The notes beneath the pieces were generated by a model that ran no database searches, had not been told where the DNA came from, and was given only the letters and a program-made list of their open reading frames with translations. From assembly GCA_013339895.1 (NCBI GenBank), contig JABACO010000001.1:6536888-6600887 (forward strand): a stretch of DNA of 64,000 nucleotides, given 5' to 3'. The stretch comes from Ephydatia muelleri. Lineage: Eukaryota > Porifera > Demospongiae > Spongillida > Spongillidae. The position numbers and the translations under genes are program-made. Below are positions 34,501-44,589 of the stretch, piece after piece; the stretch's first letter is position 1; each line of letters begins with the position of its first letter.

Positions 34501-37445
34501 GGGATGTTACAGCGATTCAAACGCGATGCATTTTTATAACATTTTAACCGTGGGGCAATTTTCGCGGAAACTGTCCCTTACAATATCCCAGATCTCCATT
34601 TAATACATAATACTATTCTATTGCATCCTCCATTAAAACTTCCAAAAACAAATCAGCATTAACTTGAAGACCAAGTTCAGTGATTATAGACAAGTGTTGC
34701 CCTTGGATGGCTTATAGATATGAAGTCATACTTTTGACATCGAATACAAGAACTTTGAAAGTTACACTACGTGCATGGTATGATAAAGTGCTTTGCCAAT
34801 GGCACGCCCATGCCATAGAGAATGCAATATTAAAATATCCTAATATCCTAATAGTACACCCATTCTCATGGTAAAAAGGCTTAATAACATTTTGAAGAAA
34901 TCTTAACAAATTCAGCCCCTTGGCTTATTTTTCTGCTGACTAGAGTCCATTAAAACTATTGTAGACCCTACACTGTGCTGAATGTAAAGTAAAGGCTCTT
35001 TCTAGTACATGTAATATAAAGCATGCTGCTATGCAAGCAATTTTCAAACGATTTTTGCGCAGTTGGATTATCCTGATATTCAGAAATCTCAACATTTTAA
35101 TAAATTAAGTGAGCATTATAAATTAGTAACTAGCAAGAAAACTCTTAGCATTGAAAGTTCTTACCTGTGCGACAATTCCTCATTCTATTATCGAAGAATG
35201 CAGTGTAAAATGTATAATCCCAATGACGAGGATAAAAGTTTGTACATGAAGCTCCATTGGTACTGCTTAGTCTACTCCATGATCCAACTGTTGTTCTGCA
35301 TGTCATAATGACCTCAACTTCAAATGCAGCAACCATGATTAGAGTCATATTGCAAGGATATGCGCCGGTGGTGTTATAAAGGTATGGAAACGATTGTGGG
35401 ATGCCTGTTACATTATCATGATGACCAAAAAGAAACCCCCATTCTGGTTGAACAAGATTAACTAACAAATGAGTATATCCACAACCATGGCAGGTTAGTT
35501 GCCACATATTTACATCTGGACATGAGAAGTTGCCCCAGTTTTCGCCAGCTGAAATTAGAAATACAGTTATTCAGCTGCTTTCCAGAGTTTAATTTGTACC
35601 TTTTGGATAAATGCCCATTGTCATGTAAAATGTGTTCAGCTGAGTGCAATTGTATGCTAACACATTGCAGTATTTTAGCACCCAGCTAGTGACAATTGAC
35701 AATAGAAGCACATCGGTTTGCGAGCTAAAAGGGAGATAAAAAAATTGAAAGCACAGGTTCATGAAAAATAAATAAATAAATGCATGTAGGTTGTGAAATG
35801 TGTCAGATAAAATAAACAAGGAAAGCGATGAATTGTAATTCTATTGACCTGACAAGTTTCATTAAGTTGACAAATTCTTTTCGTGAGCACATGTCTATAC
35901 AATATCTTTAAATAATAATTTATATCCGTGGGTATGTAGATATGCATAGATAATCATTTATGTAGTAAGTGACTGCAGTTGCATGTGTACAGAACGAAAC
36001 AATTTTTGTAATTTCAAGTAACACACAAGTAAGGCACAAGCATTTTGCCCCATAAGCAGTGATACATCTGATGTAGGTATCGCATATTTCTGATACTGAT
36101 GTAAGAAGTTGTATGGCTGCATACCATGGCTCATTGCCCCAACAACCATATGTTTCAACAACTGACTGATTACATAATGGTTCTGTGATGGCTTGAACTA
36201 GCCAGCTTGCATTTGTGACCGCCTCTAACACCCAGCTGCTCCTTCATAGCACATTTAGTCCACTCACTAGACCCCCTAAATGCTGTTCTACAACCATGCA
36301 TACACATGCAGCTTAAGGGTTTCATGCTACCACAATAGTCCTTTTATAATTGAGCTCTCTCACTATAGAGTGCCATTAACCCTCTGAGTTCCCCTGAGAA
36401 GTTCAAATCTCTGACACATTCTTTTTTGATCACATGCTTGGTAATTTTTTATGTGTTTTTCTAGCTTTCTAGCTCTCCAAAGTGTGCTGCTTATCCTGAG
36501 GACAAACTTGTTAGAGAACAGTCGAGTCATTGAGTGAGTGAATAACCTTTATATCAAAAGAGCAGTTTTCTATCGAGAAAGTGATCGTAGGATGTAGGAT
36601 TGATCGTGCAGAAAGGAAACAAGGTAAAGCACAGTTTTGCAGTAGTGAAGTTTGATAGGATCCTACAACTAACAGACCTACATTTTAAAAATTGGCTAAA
36701 TGTAGGGCTGTTTAGTCTTAGGATCATATCACAACCTTTATTTCCTTGCTTTTGCACCACCAATCCTTCATTCTACAGATTACTTTCTTGATATACCGGT
36801 AGAATGTTTTCTTTTTAAATTTGACACATAGAACATACTTAACGTAAATTACAATTTTTTTTTAATATGCCAGCCTCCTTTTGAGGCTTAACTGGATAAG
36901 TTCCTCTAGAGCTACTTGTTGCAAGTAAACGCTTAAGCATAGCTGTTTAATAACATAACAGTGCAAATCACTAGCCCTGTAATGGGATAGACAGCAAAGC
37001 TCTGAATAGACCCTTAAACCCTTTGTGAAGGATGAATACTAATTTAACTGAACTTCCTGTCATAGTACTGCACCTGTGGGATAGGGGGTCAAGGGTTGTT
37101 TAAGAAACACTATTTAAAGCTAGTGTGTATTCCTATATGTATGTATGTATTTGGAGTGAGATTGTCAGTTGCATAGAATTGTATTACAGCCCAGTTTTCA
37201 CATTCTGAAATGTATTTCAAATATGTGAAGATTTGAAACTATATTTTATAAAAGGACATAGTTGAGCTAGAAAATCCCTGTTATCTATCATGAGCTATAT
37301 TGATATTGTACCTGATGAAAACATAATTTCTCATACGCCTTAATGATATAATAAAATACATGATTAAATGTAGATTATTAGCGATAACTTACCAATACAT
37401 AATCTTCATCCTTCCGGATTGTTATCATGCAAATTGATGCAATCT
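22310..37445 (-). CDS. Multi-cbEGF single-pass membrane protein gene (whole gene model)
   Basis: Minus-strand gene, about 15 kb. Proposed order: short start exon (37393-37445), cysteine-rich ectodomain exons (35950-36240, 35600-35724, 35165-35548), cbEGF exon (33531-33650), 36 further cbEGF exons (31313 down to 23820), decayed EGF exons (23115-23765), and a last exon with transmembrane helix and cytoplasmic tail (22310-22599). EGF exons begin with a split Asp codon and are phase 1 at both ends, so any number can be joined in frame. Expected product: a secretory-pathway type I membrane protein with a long Ca2+-rigidified EGF rod, functioning in adhesion or ligand binding at the cell surface (inferred from architecture). 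No named orthologue recognised. The 5' end and joining across relic exons are tentative. Confidence 0.7.
23115..23235 (-). pseudogene. Decayed EGF exon (frameshifted)
   Basis: Reads [16 protein letters not shown] and [10 protein letters not shown] in EGF register, but an extra A in a run of five before the last cysteine shifts the frame, and the exon's DxNEC beginning is lost. Confidence 0.6.
23335..23405 (-). pseudogene. EGF exon scrap
   Basis: About 60 bp matching the middle-to-start part of the EGF exons (TTATTGCACAGCTGAGTGCA, then the CCTAAGTATGCA region); no splice sites. Confidence 0.4.
23645..23765 (-). pseudogene. Decayed EGF exon with intact donor
   Basis: The EGF-register reading has stop codons ([17 protein letters not shown]). 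The donor side (TTCAAG|GTAAGT) is still good, and in a shifted frame it would end in phase 1 compatible with the last exon, so it might have been recruited as a juxtamembrane exon. Not proven. Confidence 0.4.
23820..24838 (-). CDS. cbEGF exon group A, six exons
   Basis: Exons 23820-23942, 24001-24123, 24174-24296, 24350-24472, 24531-24653 and 24716-24838, each 123 bp and phase 1-1. Each encodes one domain of the form D-[IV]-[ND]-E-C-x(7)-C-x(3)-C-x-N-T-[IV]-G-S-Y-x-C-x-C-x(8)-[GA]-[AM]-[DN]-N-x-x-C-N, for example [18 protein letters not shown]. The D-x-[ND]-E plus N/Y residues match the Ca2+-binding EGF consensus, and C-x-N-x(4)-Y-x-C-x-C is the Asp/Asn beta-hydroxylation pattern. Introns are about 50-62 bp with GT donors. 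Exon 23820-23942 carries [11 protein letters not shown]. All six read through without stops. Confidence 0.85.
24885..25083. mobile_element. MITE family A, diverged copy (intron)
   Basis: Ends TTTCGTTGAAAAGGGACATA and, inverted, TTTTCACGAAAAGGGACCTA; interior ACAAGCGCTACATTTCTATTG-like segment shared with 27649-27800 and 29061-29212. Confidence 0.6.
25093..25650. mobile_element. Inverted-repeat element (MITE C) with nested palindrome
   Basis: Arms of about 100 bp: 25093-25195 and 25545-25650 are near reverse complements (share GAACGTTCTATACGAAAATG and CGGAAGATATA). Inside, 25208-25332 is a second inverted repeat with arms containing GGGCGTTACGCGCCATTAAC. Lies wholly in an intron of the EGF gene between the exons ending 24838 and starting 25677. 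Confidence 0.7.
25677..27608 (-). CDS. cbEGF exon group B, eleven exons
   Basis: Exons 25677-25799, 25856-25978, 26032-26154, 26213-26335, 26395-26517, 26568-26690, 26747-26869, 26917-27039, 27091-27213, 27261-27383 and 27483-27608. All are 123 bp except the last (126 bp, one extra Leu: SQLLCNN between cysteines 2 and 3). The three exons at 25677-26154 are nearly identical to each other and so recently duplicated. Exon 27091-27213 lacks a normal donor: the sequence after CAATG is TTGAG instead of GTGAG. All have open frames. Domain signature as in group A; many carry NNT or NIT sequons. Confidence 0.85.
27649..27800. mobile_element. MITE family A, copy in block 1
   Basis: 152 bp with inverted ends TGGGATCATTTCCGCAAAAA and TGGGATCATTTTCGCAAAAA. 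Located in an EGF intron and duplicated together with the neighbouring exons at exactly +1412 bp. Confidence 0.85.
27821..29020 (-). CDS. cbEGF exon group C, seven exons (duplication block 1)
   Basis: Exons 27821-27943, 28000-28122, 28183-28305, 28359-28481, 28545-28667, 28725-28847 and 28898-29020, all 123 bp, phase 1-1, open. First residues vary between DTDEC, DDNEC, DINEC and DIDEC. The exon 28898-29020 has a GC donor (CAATG|GCAAG). The whole group reappears as group D. Introns 52-68 bp. Confidence 0.85.
29061..29212. mobile_element. MITE family A, copy in block 2
   Basis: Near-identical to 27649-27800 at offset +1412, same length; passenger of the exon-block duplication and not an independent insertion. 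Confidence 0.85.
29233..30608 (-). CDS. cbEGF exon group D, eight exons (duplication block 2)
   Basis: Exons 29233-29355, 29412-29534, 29595-29717, 29771-29893, 29947-30069, 30133-30255, 30313-30435 and 30486-30608. Offsets to group C are +1412 for the first three and +1588 for the last four; the extra exon 29771-29893 lies +176 from 29595-29717 and accounts for the 176-bp difference. The last exon keeps the GC donor of its group C partner. All open, 123 bp. Confidence 0.85.
30661..31313 (-). CDS. cbEGF exon group E, four exons
   Basis: Exons 30661-30783, 30834-30956, 31010-31132 and 31191-31313, 123 bp, phase 1-1, open. Exon 30661-30783 has its donor changed to AT (CAATG|ATAAG), so it may be skipped or spliced poorly. 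Exon 30834-30956 begins DNNEC. Confidence 0.83.
31314..33530. other. Large intron of the EGF gene
   Basis: 2.2-kb gap between EGF exons. Position about 31446-31485 holds one end resembling MITE family A (TTAGGTCGG..TTTGCGAAATTGATCC). No EGF exon is seen. A plus-strand ORF within it is listed separately. Confidence 0.5.
33053..33280 (+). CDS. Orphan ORF on the opposite strand, possible terminal exon
   Basis: After a TGCGTACAG acceptor-like site at about 33041, an open frame reads [20 protein letters not shown] and continues to TAA at 33280 with a normal mixed composition ([14 protein letters not shown], sequons NAT, NNT). It lies antisense inside an EGF-gene intron. No family recognised; could be chance or a remnant. 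Confidence 0.2.
   Translation: MISLHLDQFVPYHTIMVHLAKRILAHEQRLNQPNATSEFQVEDTNNLSFTTAPRNNTSCFSYLNSNSRLNAILCN
33531..33650 (-). CDS. First cbEGF-like exon of the EGF gene, 120 bp
   Basis: 40-codon EGF exon, phase 1-1, reading DRC instead of DINEC at its start, then [20 protein letters not shown] and [10 protein letters not shown]. The initial D-x-N-E calcium ligands are missing (DRC), so this domain may not bind Ca2+ in the usual way. Separated by large introns from both neighbours. Confidence 0.75.
34328..34577. mobile_element. MITE family B, copy 1 (foldback)
   Basis: About 250 bp, almost wholly inverted repeat: GGGACAGTTTCCGCGAA ends; arms share GCGTTTGAATCGCTATAAC and CGGATAACGCTAT; short loop near 34440-34460. 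Sits in an EGF-gene intron. Confidence 0.85.
35165..35548 (-). CDS. EGF gene ectodomain exon, cysteine-rich
   Basis: 384-bp exon between a TTTCAG acceptor and a CACAG|GTAAG donor, phase 1-1, fully open. It reads [20 protein letters not shown], later [36 protein letters not shown] and NRMRNCRT. Several cysteines and NVT/NTT/NMT sequons support a secreted fold. No known domain recognised. Phase matches the downstream EGF exons, which supports membership in the same gene. Confidence 0.6.
35600..35724 (-). CDS. EGF gene ectodomain exon, short
   Basis: Ends CCAAAAG|GTACAA (phase 1), joining in frame to GENWGNF of the next exon. Reads [20 protein letters not shown] and MGIYPK. The 5' edge is ambiguous: a strong TTTTAG acceptor gives 35724, but an internal CACTAG gives an exon beginning C-TGG-GTG at about 35684, the same start as exon 35950-36240. 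Confidence 0.5.
35950..36240 (-). CDS. EGF gene ectodomain exon, N-terminal
   Basis: After a GGAGCAG acceptor it reads [38 protein letters not shown], then cysteine-rich [20 protein letters not shown]. The downstream donor is unclear, so the left end is approximate. A similar WV-L start in the next exon suggests the two exons are ancient duplicates. Function unknown. Confidence 0.45.
37393..37445 (-). CDS. Candidate start exon of the EGF gene
   Basis: Small exon with TGTTACAG acceptor and GTAAGT donor. An ATG (MKIMY) sits downstream of an in-frame TAA and would join, phase 2, to C-TGG-GTG of the exon ending at 36240. No clear signal peptide results, so the true start may lie elsewhere. Confidence 0.3.
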
Positions 37446-38539
37446 GTAACAAACAAGTTTTCAACAAATACCCATCTTTGCATCGTAATGGTATTTAGAC
37501 AATAGCTGCTGATTGGTTAAGTGCAGGCGCAGTAAAACTTATACATGGATGATTTTTCATTTTAATGCCAGAAGGTGATTCTAAGTGCACTGGACACTTA
37601 AGATCCCCCTTTTGGCATGTAAGGTAGGCAAATCTGCCACCAAGTTTGAATCGGCAACTTCAGCTAATTAAAAAGCTTCATTCACATCAGCATCATCAGT
37701 CAACAAAATCCACACCCATTCTTTTCCTACCAGTAAATTAAGCTTAGCTTTCAAATGTTTACTATGTTATTGCTAATTATGATAATTAGTCTGGAACATT
37801 CTACGACATAATGAACCTAATGGATTTATGTTTATAATACAAATTGCTATAACTTACGAACGGTTAGCGCTATCGACCTCGTACTTCGTCCAATATCATT
37901 TCACTATGTGAAAATGTATTTTTTGTGCCTTGCACAATAAATAGTGCCGACGTTGCGAAGTTTGATACCCCATCAGGTTTTAAACCTCCATATCTTTAGA
38001 TCAGACATTACCGTTAACATCTGTGTCTAGATCTGCATGCACGCGCGCGCACTTGATCACTGGCTGATATTCGAGAGCAAGTCTTTTTAACTCCATGTAC
38101 ATGTACATGCATCAAGTCTGCATGTGCTGCATCCGTCTACACGTTTAGCTCATACATCTTTATTGCTATCGATGTTCAGCTACTTTGTGACGCTGTGTAA
38201 ACTTTTTGGTCAAGCGGTACTTGATAATGCATGCACCCCATATAATGTAAACCCCAAAATGATTTTTAGTATGTAGGTGTATCATAGCATACTCTATAAT
38301 GATGCCAAAAAATAAATAAATCAAAATGCCACTTTTTGAGATATTGTGACACCTCTACTTTGTTCAGCAGGGCTGTTCAGTTAATTAATCTCCAGGTAAA
38401 TTTCTTTAACCTGATACAAACAGCATTACCATCACTATGAGCGTCTCAGTGCTAAAGCCTTGCAAAGAGAAGCTGTCCATCTCAATGTTTGCAAAATTCA
38501 CAACTTTGACGTATTATTATTCATAACCCAAAGTGATTC
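37446..38539. other. Gene-free stretch upstream of the EGF gene
   Basis: Would hold the EGF gene promoter if the start exon is right. Positions about 37838-37925 resemble a diverged half of MITE family B (TTGCTATAACTTACGAACGG). No TATA or other convincing promoter element was singled out. Confidence 0.4.
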
Positions 38540-40000
38540 TGAAAGTGAAATTGTACTCACAACATAGTTACCATGGAATCTGTGAATATGTAAAGAATTT
38601 GAAGGGGTGGTGGCGAATGATGTGCTGGTTTCATGTGGAATTGCTCTATGTGACTGTGCCTGGTGAATTTTACTCCTCCAGATACCTGCTGACAAACAAA
38701 CCCAGTCCCCAGGCTTGAATTAATACTCTGTAGAATGCCTGCCAAAGTCTGGTTTCTGCATGAACTTGCCAGTCTGCCAGTCCTCCTGCCTTTTGATGAA
38801 ACATCTCAGCAGCTGCAGCAGTAAGCGATTGAATCTTTCTACCATCCCATTGGCTTGCAGAAGATGGGGTATGATGTGAACCTTCTCCACCCAGTGAGTT
38901 CTGACTATAGTGCTTTCACAATTTCTCCTCTGGTTGCAAGTAAAAATTTCTGGGATCCCATATGTGCAGAAGAGTTTGACCAGTTCTAGTTGTTGTCAGG
39001 TCTGAGAGCAGTCTGACATCTGTCCATTCGGTAAAATAGTCCAGCATGAGCAGAAGGTAGTTGATGTTCTTGGTGGACATCGGCACATCCAGATGTGGAT
39101 AGCGATCATCTGTTATGGTCATCCAATTTAGATGATTGTAAGCAGTGGAGTGTCCGTTGCCAATATTTTGCAATGTGAATCAAATCTCTTCACCTTCTGC
39201 TGATAGCAAGTGGACCTGACTGACATCAGTAGCTTTGACTTCAGGCATGTGACACAACATTTCATTAAGTGCCTTTCCGTGTCTTGAGCCATTTTCATTT
39301 GGTAAACCTCTAGTCGATTCCTCTCCAGTGTTTTCTATGTCACCTGGTGGCCTACTACAGGGGTGTTGTGATTCCGGCTCTGAGTCATCAAGTGCAATGC
39401 TTCTGGCAAGACCAAAACCACAATTTATGTCAGATGTAGGACCTAGCTGGTACCACCGCAGACAATACCGTCCACAATGGAATGAGCCCACAGCTGGCAT
39501 ATTTTCTCAGCACTGGATGCTTCCAATCTCTGTGTAGAAGGCATTGCTTGGAATGGAGTTCATTGTACAGGTTCTAGACTGTGTTGCACAGTTGCAGTGT
39601 GCCTGAGCTCTAGCTGCTGCTGTAAGACCAGTGTGAAGGTGGTCAGAGCTGCATGGATTATTTCTGCATCTGGTTCTCTCTTTCACAACAGTGTGTCAGT
39701 TGATTTCACTTACCAGTACACAATTTCATAGCTGAATTCCAGTATCACCAGAGCCCATCAACACAGAAGGCCTTGTATCTTCTACCCACCTAGATTCTAA
39801 TGGTGTTATTAGCTGGAAGGCTCGTTCTAGCAGGTAGTGGCGGAACTGCTTTGAGACCCACACAATAACCAGACACTGGTGTGGATCATGCTACAGTTTA
39901 CATCTGCTTTGGTGAGTGTGCATCTTGCATAGACAATCACCCACTAACCCAGACCTACACCTAAAGCTTAGTTCGTTGAGACAGGCATTATTTTTCCCTA
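38540..40000 (-). pseudogene. Decayed gypsy-type retrotransposon (RNase H and integrase)
   Basis: Minus strand. RNase H remnant near 39780-39970 (TLTKADVNC, VWVSKQFRHYLLERAFQLIT); unknown linker; integrase remnants at 38860-39080 (NYLLLMLDYFTEWTDVRLLS) and LLQANGMVERFNRLLLQLLR near 38810-38870, the catalytic-Glu block. Many stops and frameshifts; no LTRs found. Much older than gypsy-1, -3 and -4 by degree of decay. Confidence 0.6.
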
Positions 40001-40525
40001 ACCTGTGGCCTGCGGTGCTCCTGCAAAAATGTTAGTGCCTGCAGTACTCAAACAGTCAGGACCATGATCACCATGGACCACTAACTCCCATACAAAATAA
40101 AAGGACTCATGCCAGGCAACTGTCTTTAGAGGGGGGGTGGGGAAGCTAACACAATTAGTCCAGGCAGACCAAATTCAAGTGATAACTCTAACCTCTCTCA
40201 AGTATTGACTGCAGTGGTACTAGTTCTGGTAATGGTGGGGGCACTGGTGGTTGCGCTAGTGGTGGTTCTGTGCTCACTGTTGTGTCCCCTTTTTTCACCA
40301 GTAAGGGTGACTGACATGGGCAAGGTGGCGATATCAGTATACAAGAGTGCATCCTAGATAGTGTCTTAAAGTTATTGGGGGTGCACTACCATTGTCTGTC
40401 TTTATTGTTCACTACTAATGCATGTTCATGCCACAAGAGCATCAAAAGCTGCAAGAGTTTAAATCATTACATTTTACGTATCCCCAGCGTAAGTCTACAC
40501 ATCCTACGCAAGTTGGTTTGGATAG

Positions 40526-40774
40526 ATACAGTTTCCGCGAAAATTGCCCCACGGTTATAATGTTATAAAAATGCATCGCGTTTGAATCGCTATAACTTCC
40601 CAACGGATAACGCTATCGACTTCCTAGTTTCAACAATTCATAGTGAAAAGGTGTAGTATGACGTGTTGAAAATAGGAAGTCGATAGCGTTATCCGTTGGG
40701 ATGTTATAGCGATTCAAACGCGGTGCATTTTTAAAACATTTTAACCGTGGGACAATTTTCGCGGAAACTGTCCC
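40526..40774. mobile_element. MITE family B, copy 2 (foldback)
   Basis: About 249 bp, near-identical to 34328-34577: TTTCCGCGAAAATTGCCCCA start, arms sharing GCGTTTGAATCGCTATAAC, end GGAAACTGTCCC. Confidence 0.85.
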
Positions 40775-42920
40775 ATATATTACTTTTGCATCCAAGTAGT
40801 TGAGATGTATCGAAAGACTGGAGGTCTCAATAATGTTTATGTGCACATTTTGGGAGTTGCCCAATGCCATCAGGGCTCTCTGGGGAAGTGCTTGTGTTTT
40901 ATATCTGTATGGGTGGCTGGCTGGTTAAGTTGAGATCCTTATGCATCTGGGTATCGCAACACAACTGAGAGGAGGTCATGAAACAGGTGTCAAAAATGGG
41001 ATCGTTTCTCTATGAACATAAGCAAAAATGGAAAAGTATCTAGCATCCTAGACTATTGCAGAGGGCAGTTGACAAAGAGAAAGCTAGCAAGCAGGTCAAA
41101 CTAGCACTATGTATGATGGATCAGTGAGAGTCACTGGGGGTGTGCCAAACTCAAATACATAACAGACAGGAGGAGTGACTTGTCTGGAGTTTGAGATATT
41201 GAAAACCAAACACCATGCCTGTTGTCACTGAACACATGCCTGAGCCTGCAATTACTGTTCTATGAGGCTGAAAAAGCATGCCTGGCTGAATCAACTCAGA
41301 ACCCAACAAGAGAGGCATAAGTGACTAACAAGATGTTTTCATTGGGACAGAGTGTCTGACAGAAGTATATGTCTTTGAGCTAGATTGCTCAATACTACCT
41401 GTCCAGGAGAAATGACCTAGTAGGATCCCACACACAATGAAAGGATGAAAAGTTGCGATCCATGGAGAAATATGGCTCATCACACCATAACGAGTGGATA
41501 ATAGTCACTGCTGAGTGGACGTCATACAAGGTTCAATTCAGAGTATGTTGAACCCATGAGACCTCAATAGGATAGGTTCCTGAGCTAGTAAGACCACAGA
41601 AAGGAGTTTTGGAACCCAAATATACAGCCTCCAAGTCTATAGTTCCTAACAGTCCAATCATCTCATAAACCACAATAGTTCAGATGGTGAACCTGTGAAT
41701 GGCTCATCAGAGGCTGACATTCCACTATCAACGTACCTGGAAGATGGAGTCAGGCCAAGGGGTGAGCCCAGCACCTCAAAGGCACTAAGTAACTGAACAC
41801 AACTCAATGGGGTAAGGTCAATCCAAAACCGGACATTATCGTGAACACCTAGTACTAATGCGTGGTGGCTCACTTCTACCAGAGGGGGCAACTTATTTGC
41901 TGGCACCCCTTCTCTTTTACCTCCCTCTCCCTCTCACTCCCATTCCTGCACGCACACTCAAGCTGGTTCTAGCTAGCATATCTAGACGTGTACACAATCA
42001 TACAGAACGTAATGTAGTGTATTAATAATGCAATAAAACACCGCAAGTCTAACGGACTTTATTATGTACTCTACAGACATCAATATCAATCCTTCAGCTT
42101 CTCTTGTACCATGGTTGATCTTTTTTCCTACACAGCCAAAAGTAATTTTCTGTACCGAATATGTGACATATGCCTATCATTGTATGATACATATTTGTAT
42201 CATAACTGGTATATCCGTTCAACAAGACATATGTTACTGATTGTTCCAACATTTTGTTACATATATAACAGTTTGACATTTTGTACCAAACTGTATTCAT
42301 ATATGCTAAAACATCATGGCACTCTCCTAGCCACCTAGCCAGTTGGGTCCCAATCTATGGGACCGCAGGGGACCGCCCTCAAACCTCCGGCCACCACGCA
42401 ACTGGATACACTTCATGGAAGTTATTCTTTCAAAGTAACGGTAACCTTCGTTGCCATGGGGTCGATACATTCGTGCACTCTGTTTGCTAACTGACAAATA
42501 GTGATTCAGAATATCTGCAATCCATTATGACTATACTCAATCTTACAGTGAAAGAAAGAATAATAAAATCACGCACTCCATTAAGGGCTTTCTGAATCAA
42601 AAAACTACCGCGCAGGCCAGCTAGTTCTTACCAAAAAAAAAAAAAGTATACATTGGCTAAAATTCACCACAGATAATTGATGTTTGTAGTGTGAATCTGA
42701 AGAGCCTGCTCCATAATGTTACTGATATTCAGCTAACCTTGCTCCGTAATGCTTACAATCTTAACCACAGGATGACAGTATATACTCACCGCTACTCTTC
42801 CTATAGCAGCTGCTCTCAAAGAAGTTAATTTTGGCGCCGAAACTTTCTGTCGGAAATGTTTTCCTTTTAGAGTGTTACCGTTAATTAAGACACTTTGTTG
42901 CAATACACGTTACTCACAAG
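40775..42920. other. Gene-free stretch
   Basis: No recognisable gene or repeat; short open frames only, none with a family signature. Confidence 0.4.
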
Positions 42921-42995
42921 TAGTCTCGTACCCATTACGTAGCGGTGATGTAATCCATCCGCAGCTGTGGGAATAAGGGTCTGGTTACGAGACTA
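42921..42995. mobile_element. 75-bp foldback MITE with 9-bp target duplication
   Basis: Ends TAGTCTCGTA and TACGAGACTA (perfect 10-bp inverted repeat; further partial pairing through CCC/GGG). Flanked by ACTCACAAG at 42912-42920 and 42996-43004. A 9-bp duplication is characteristic of Mutator-like elements. Shares its termini with the palindrome at 52877-52986. Confidence 0.8.
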
Positions 42996-43816
42996 ACTCA
43001 CAAGAGCTGTTTGGTTTCTCTTTTTTACTCAGATATACCAATTACAAGGTACTTTCGGAAAGAAAATGCGAGCGCGTCTTATATGACGAATAAAAGCATA
43101 ATTCAGTCGATATCTGCTGCTTTGTCTGTGGCAGTTTTTTCAACGCTGATCATGCACTCACCTGCTTGACAGGTGGTTTTCCATCTGTGCACCACAACGA
43201 TCTGAGGGATTTTATAGCTAACCTATTGACCGAGGTTAGTTCCATGCAGTGTGTAATCATAGGTTGAAGACCTTACGGAACGGGATTGGAAACGCTGCAT
43301 CTATTCCAATTCAATGAAAATTTTTCATCTTGTTTCGCATGAATCTAATTAAGTTCGCGCGGGCTTTCTTGGTGACATGAGAATTGGTGTGGACGTAGAC
43401 AACTGAATAGAAGGTAAAATAGACAGTTAAGATTCCCTAAAGTCTATAGATGGTTTCTAACTCTTTTGGTTACTTCAGACACAATTTATGTAAAGCTTTA
43501 GAGTGCGTGGATCACCAAAACAAGCAAGTCGATCAAGCGTTGCCAAAGCAAAGTGATATTTTTGTATGAATCGCCGTGGCAACATGCAGCATGTTCAAGC
43601 GACGAAGCATGCCTTGCTAAAACGCTCGATGTTTGAAGAATACCGTAGTGCTGGTTTGAAGAGAACAAGTCCTATGGCTTTAAAGTTACATAGCTTCAAA
43701 CACAAAAAAGTAGCTGTAATACCTTACGTGCCATATGGATTGTTGTGCCACTATGGTAGATAGTTGTGGCTTCAAAATTAGTTTTACGAAAAGAGCTAAG
43801 GCCAATAGGTGCCGTA

Positions 43817-43850
<34 letters not shown>

Positions 43851-44589
43851 GAAGCTTTCCGTACTTATAGAAGCGTACTTACAGCCCTGCATAGCTGACA
43901 ATTTAATTAGGACATGTATCGGCGAGGACGATTGTCAAAAACACAGAAGTACGAACAACAAAGGCGCCATGAATGCAGTGAGCTTACTGTCTCAATTGGG
44001 ATTGACATTTGTAAGGATGCCAGGAGGGCCCATCTGTGGCAGCAACTGAATGAAGTAACGGTTGTGCCGACACTCCTACCTCCTGTACATGACGTCATAT
44101 TTAAGTGAAACAGTGTCAATGCCATTGCAATGTATTGCGTTTCCAATCCCGTTCCGTAAGGTCTTCAATCTATGGTGTAATAGAACCGCCACTGCTATCG
44201 TATGATTCTTTGTTTTGATGTCAGTACACAAGGTTTTTGGGGTGATTGTCATCAGTGGGCATTTATTGATGTATGTGTTCTCAACCCAAATGCTCCCTCC
44301 TATCGAAAAATGCAGGTACCACCAGCACACCATCTTCATGAACGCCAGAAACAGAGATCCTATGACCAACGTATACGGGAAATACATCATGGCCCCTTCA
44401 GTTTTTTGCACACTGACCAATAGATGTTTTAAAGCTCTAATCAATATTTTGGTTCCATGAAATGTTATTCAAATTCAAGATATGAGCTAGTGAGGTAGCA
44501 GTCTTCAAGTACTCAGTTCTTCCAACTTTTGAGTACAACTGCCTCTTCATAGTGGTCTCTTAAGTATCATCTCTTCACTTAAATCATCT
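42996..44589. other. Gene-free stretch with 32-nt poly-G
   Basis: Poly-G at 43817-43848. A plus-strand ORF at 43566-43763 and a minus-strand ORF at 44076-44444 have no recognised family and no supporting splice context. Confidence 0.4.

Noticed and set aside
41658-42490. Short ORFs near 41.7-42.5 kb
   Set aside because: No family signature, no splice or promoter context, and ordinary random-ORF lengths.
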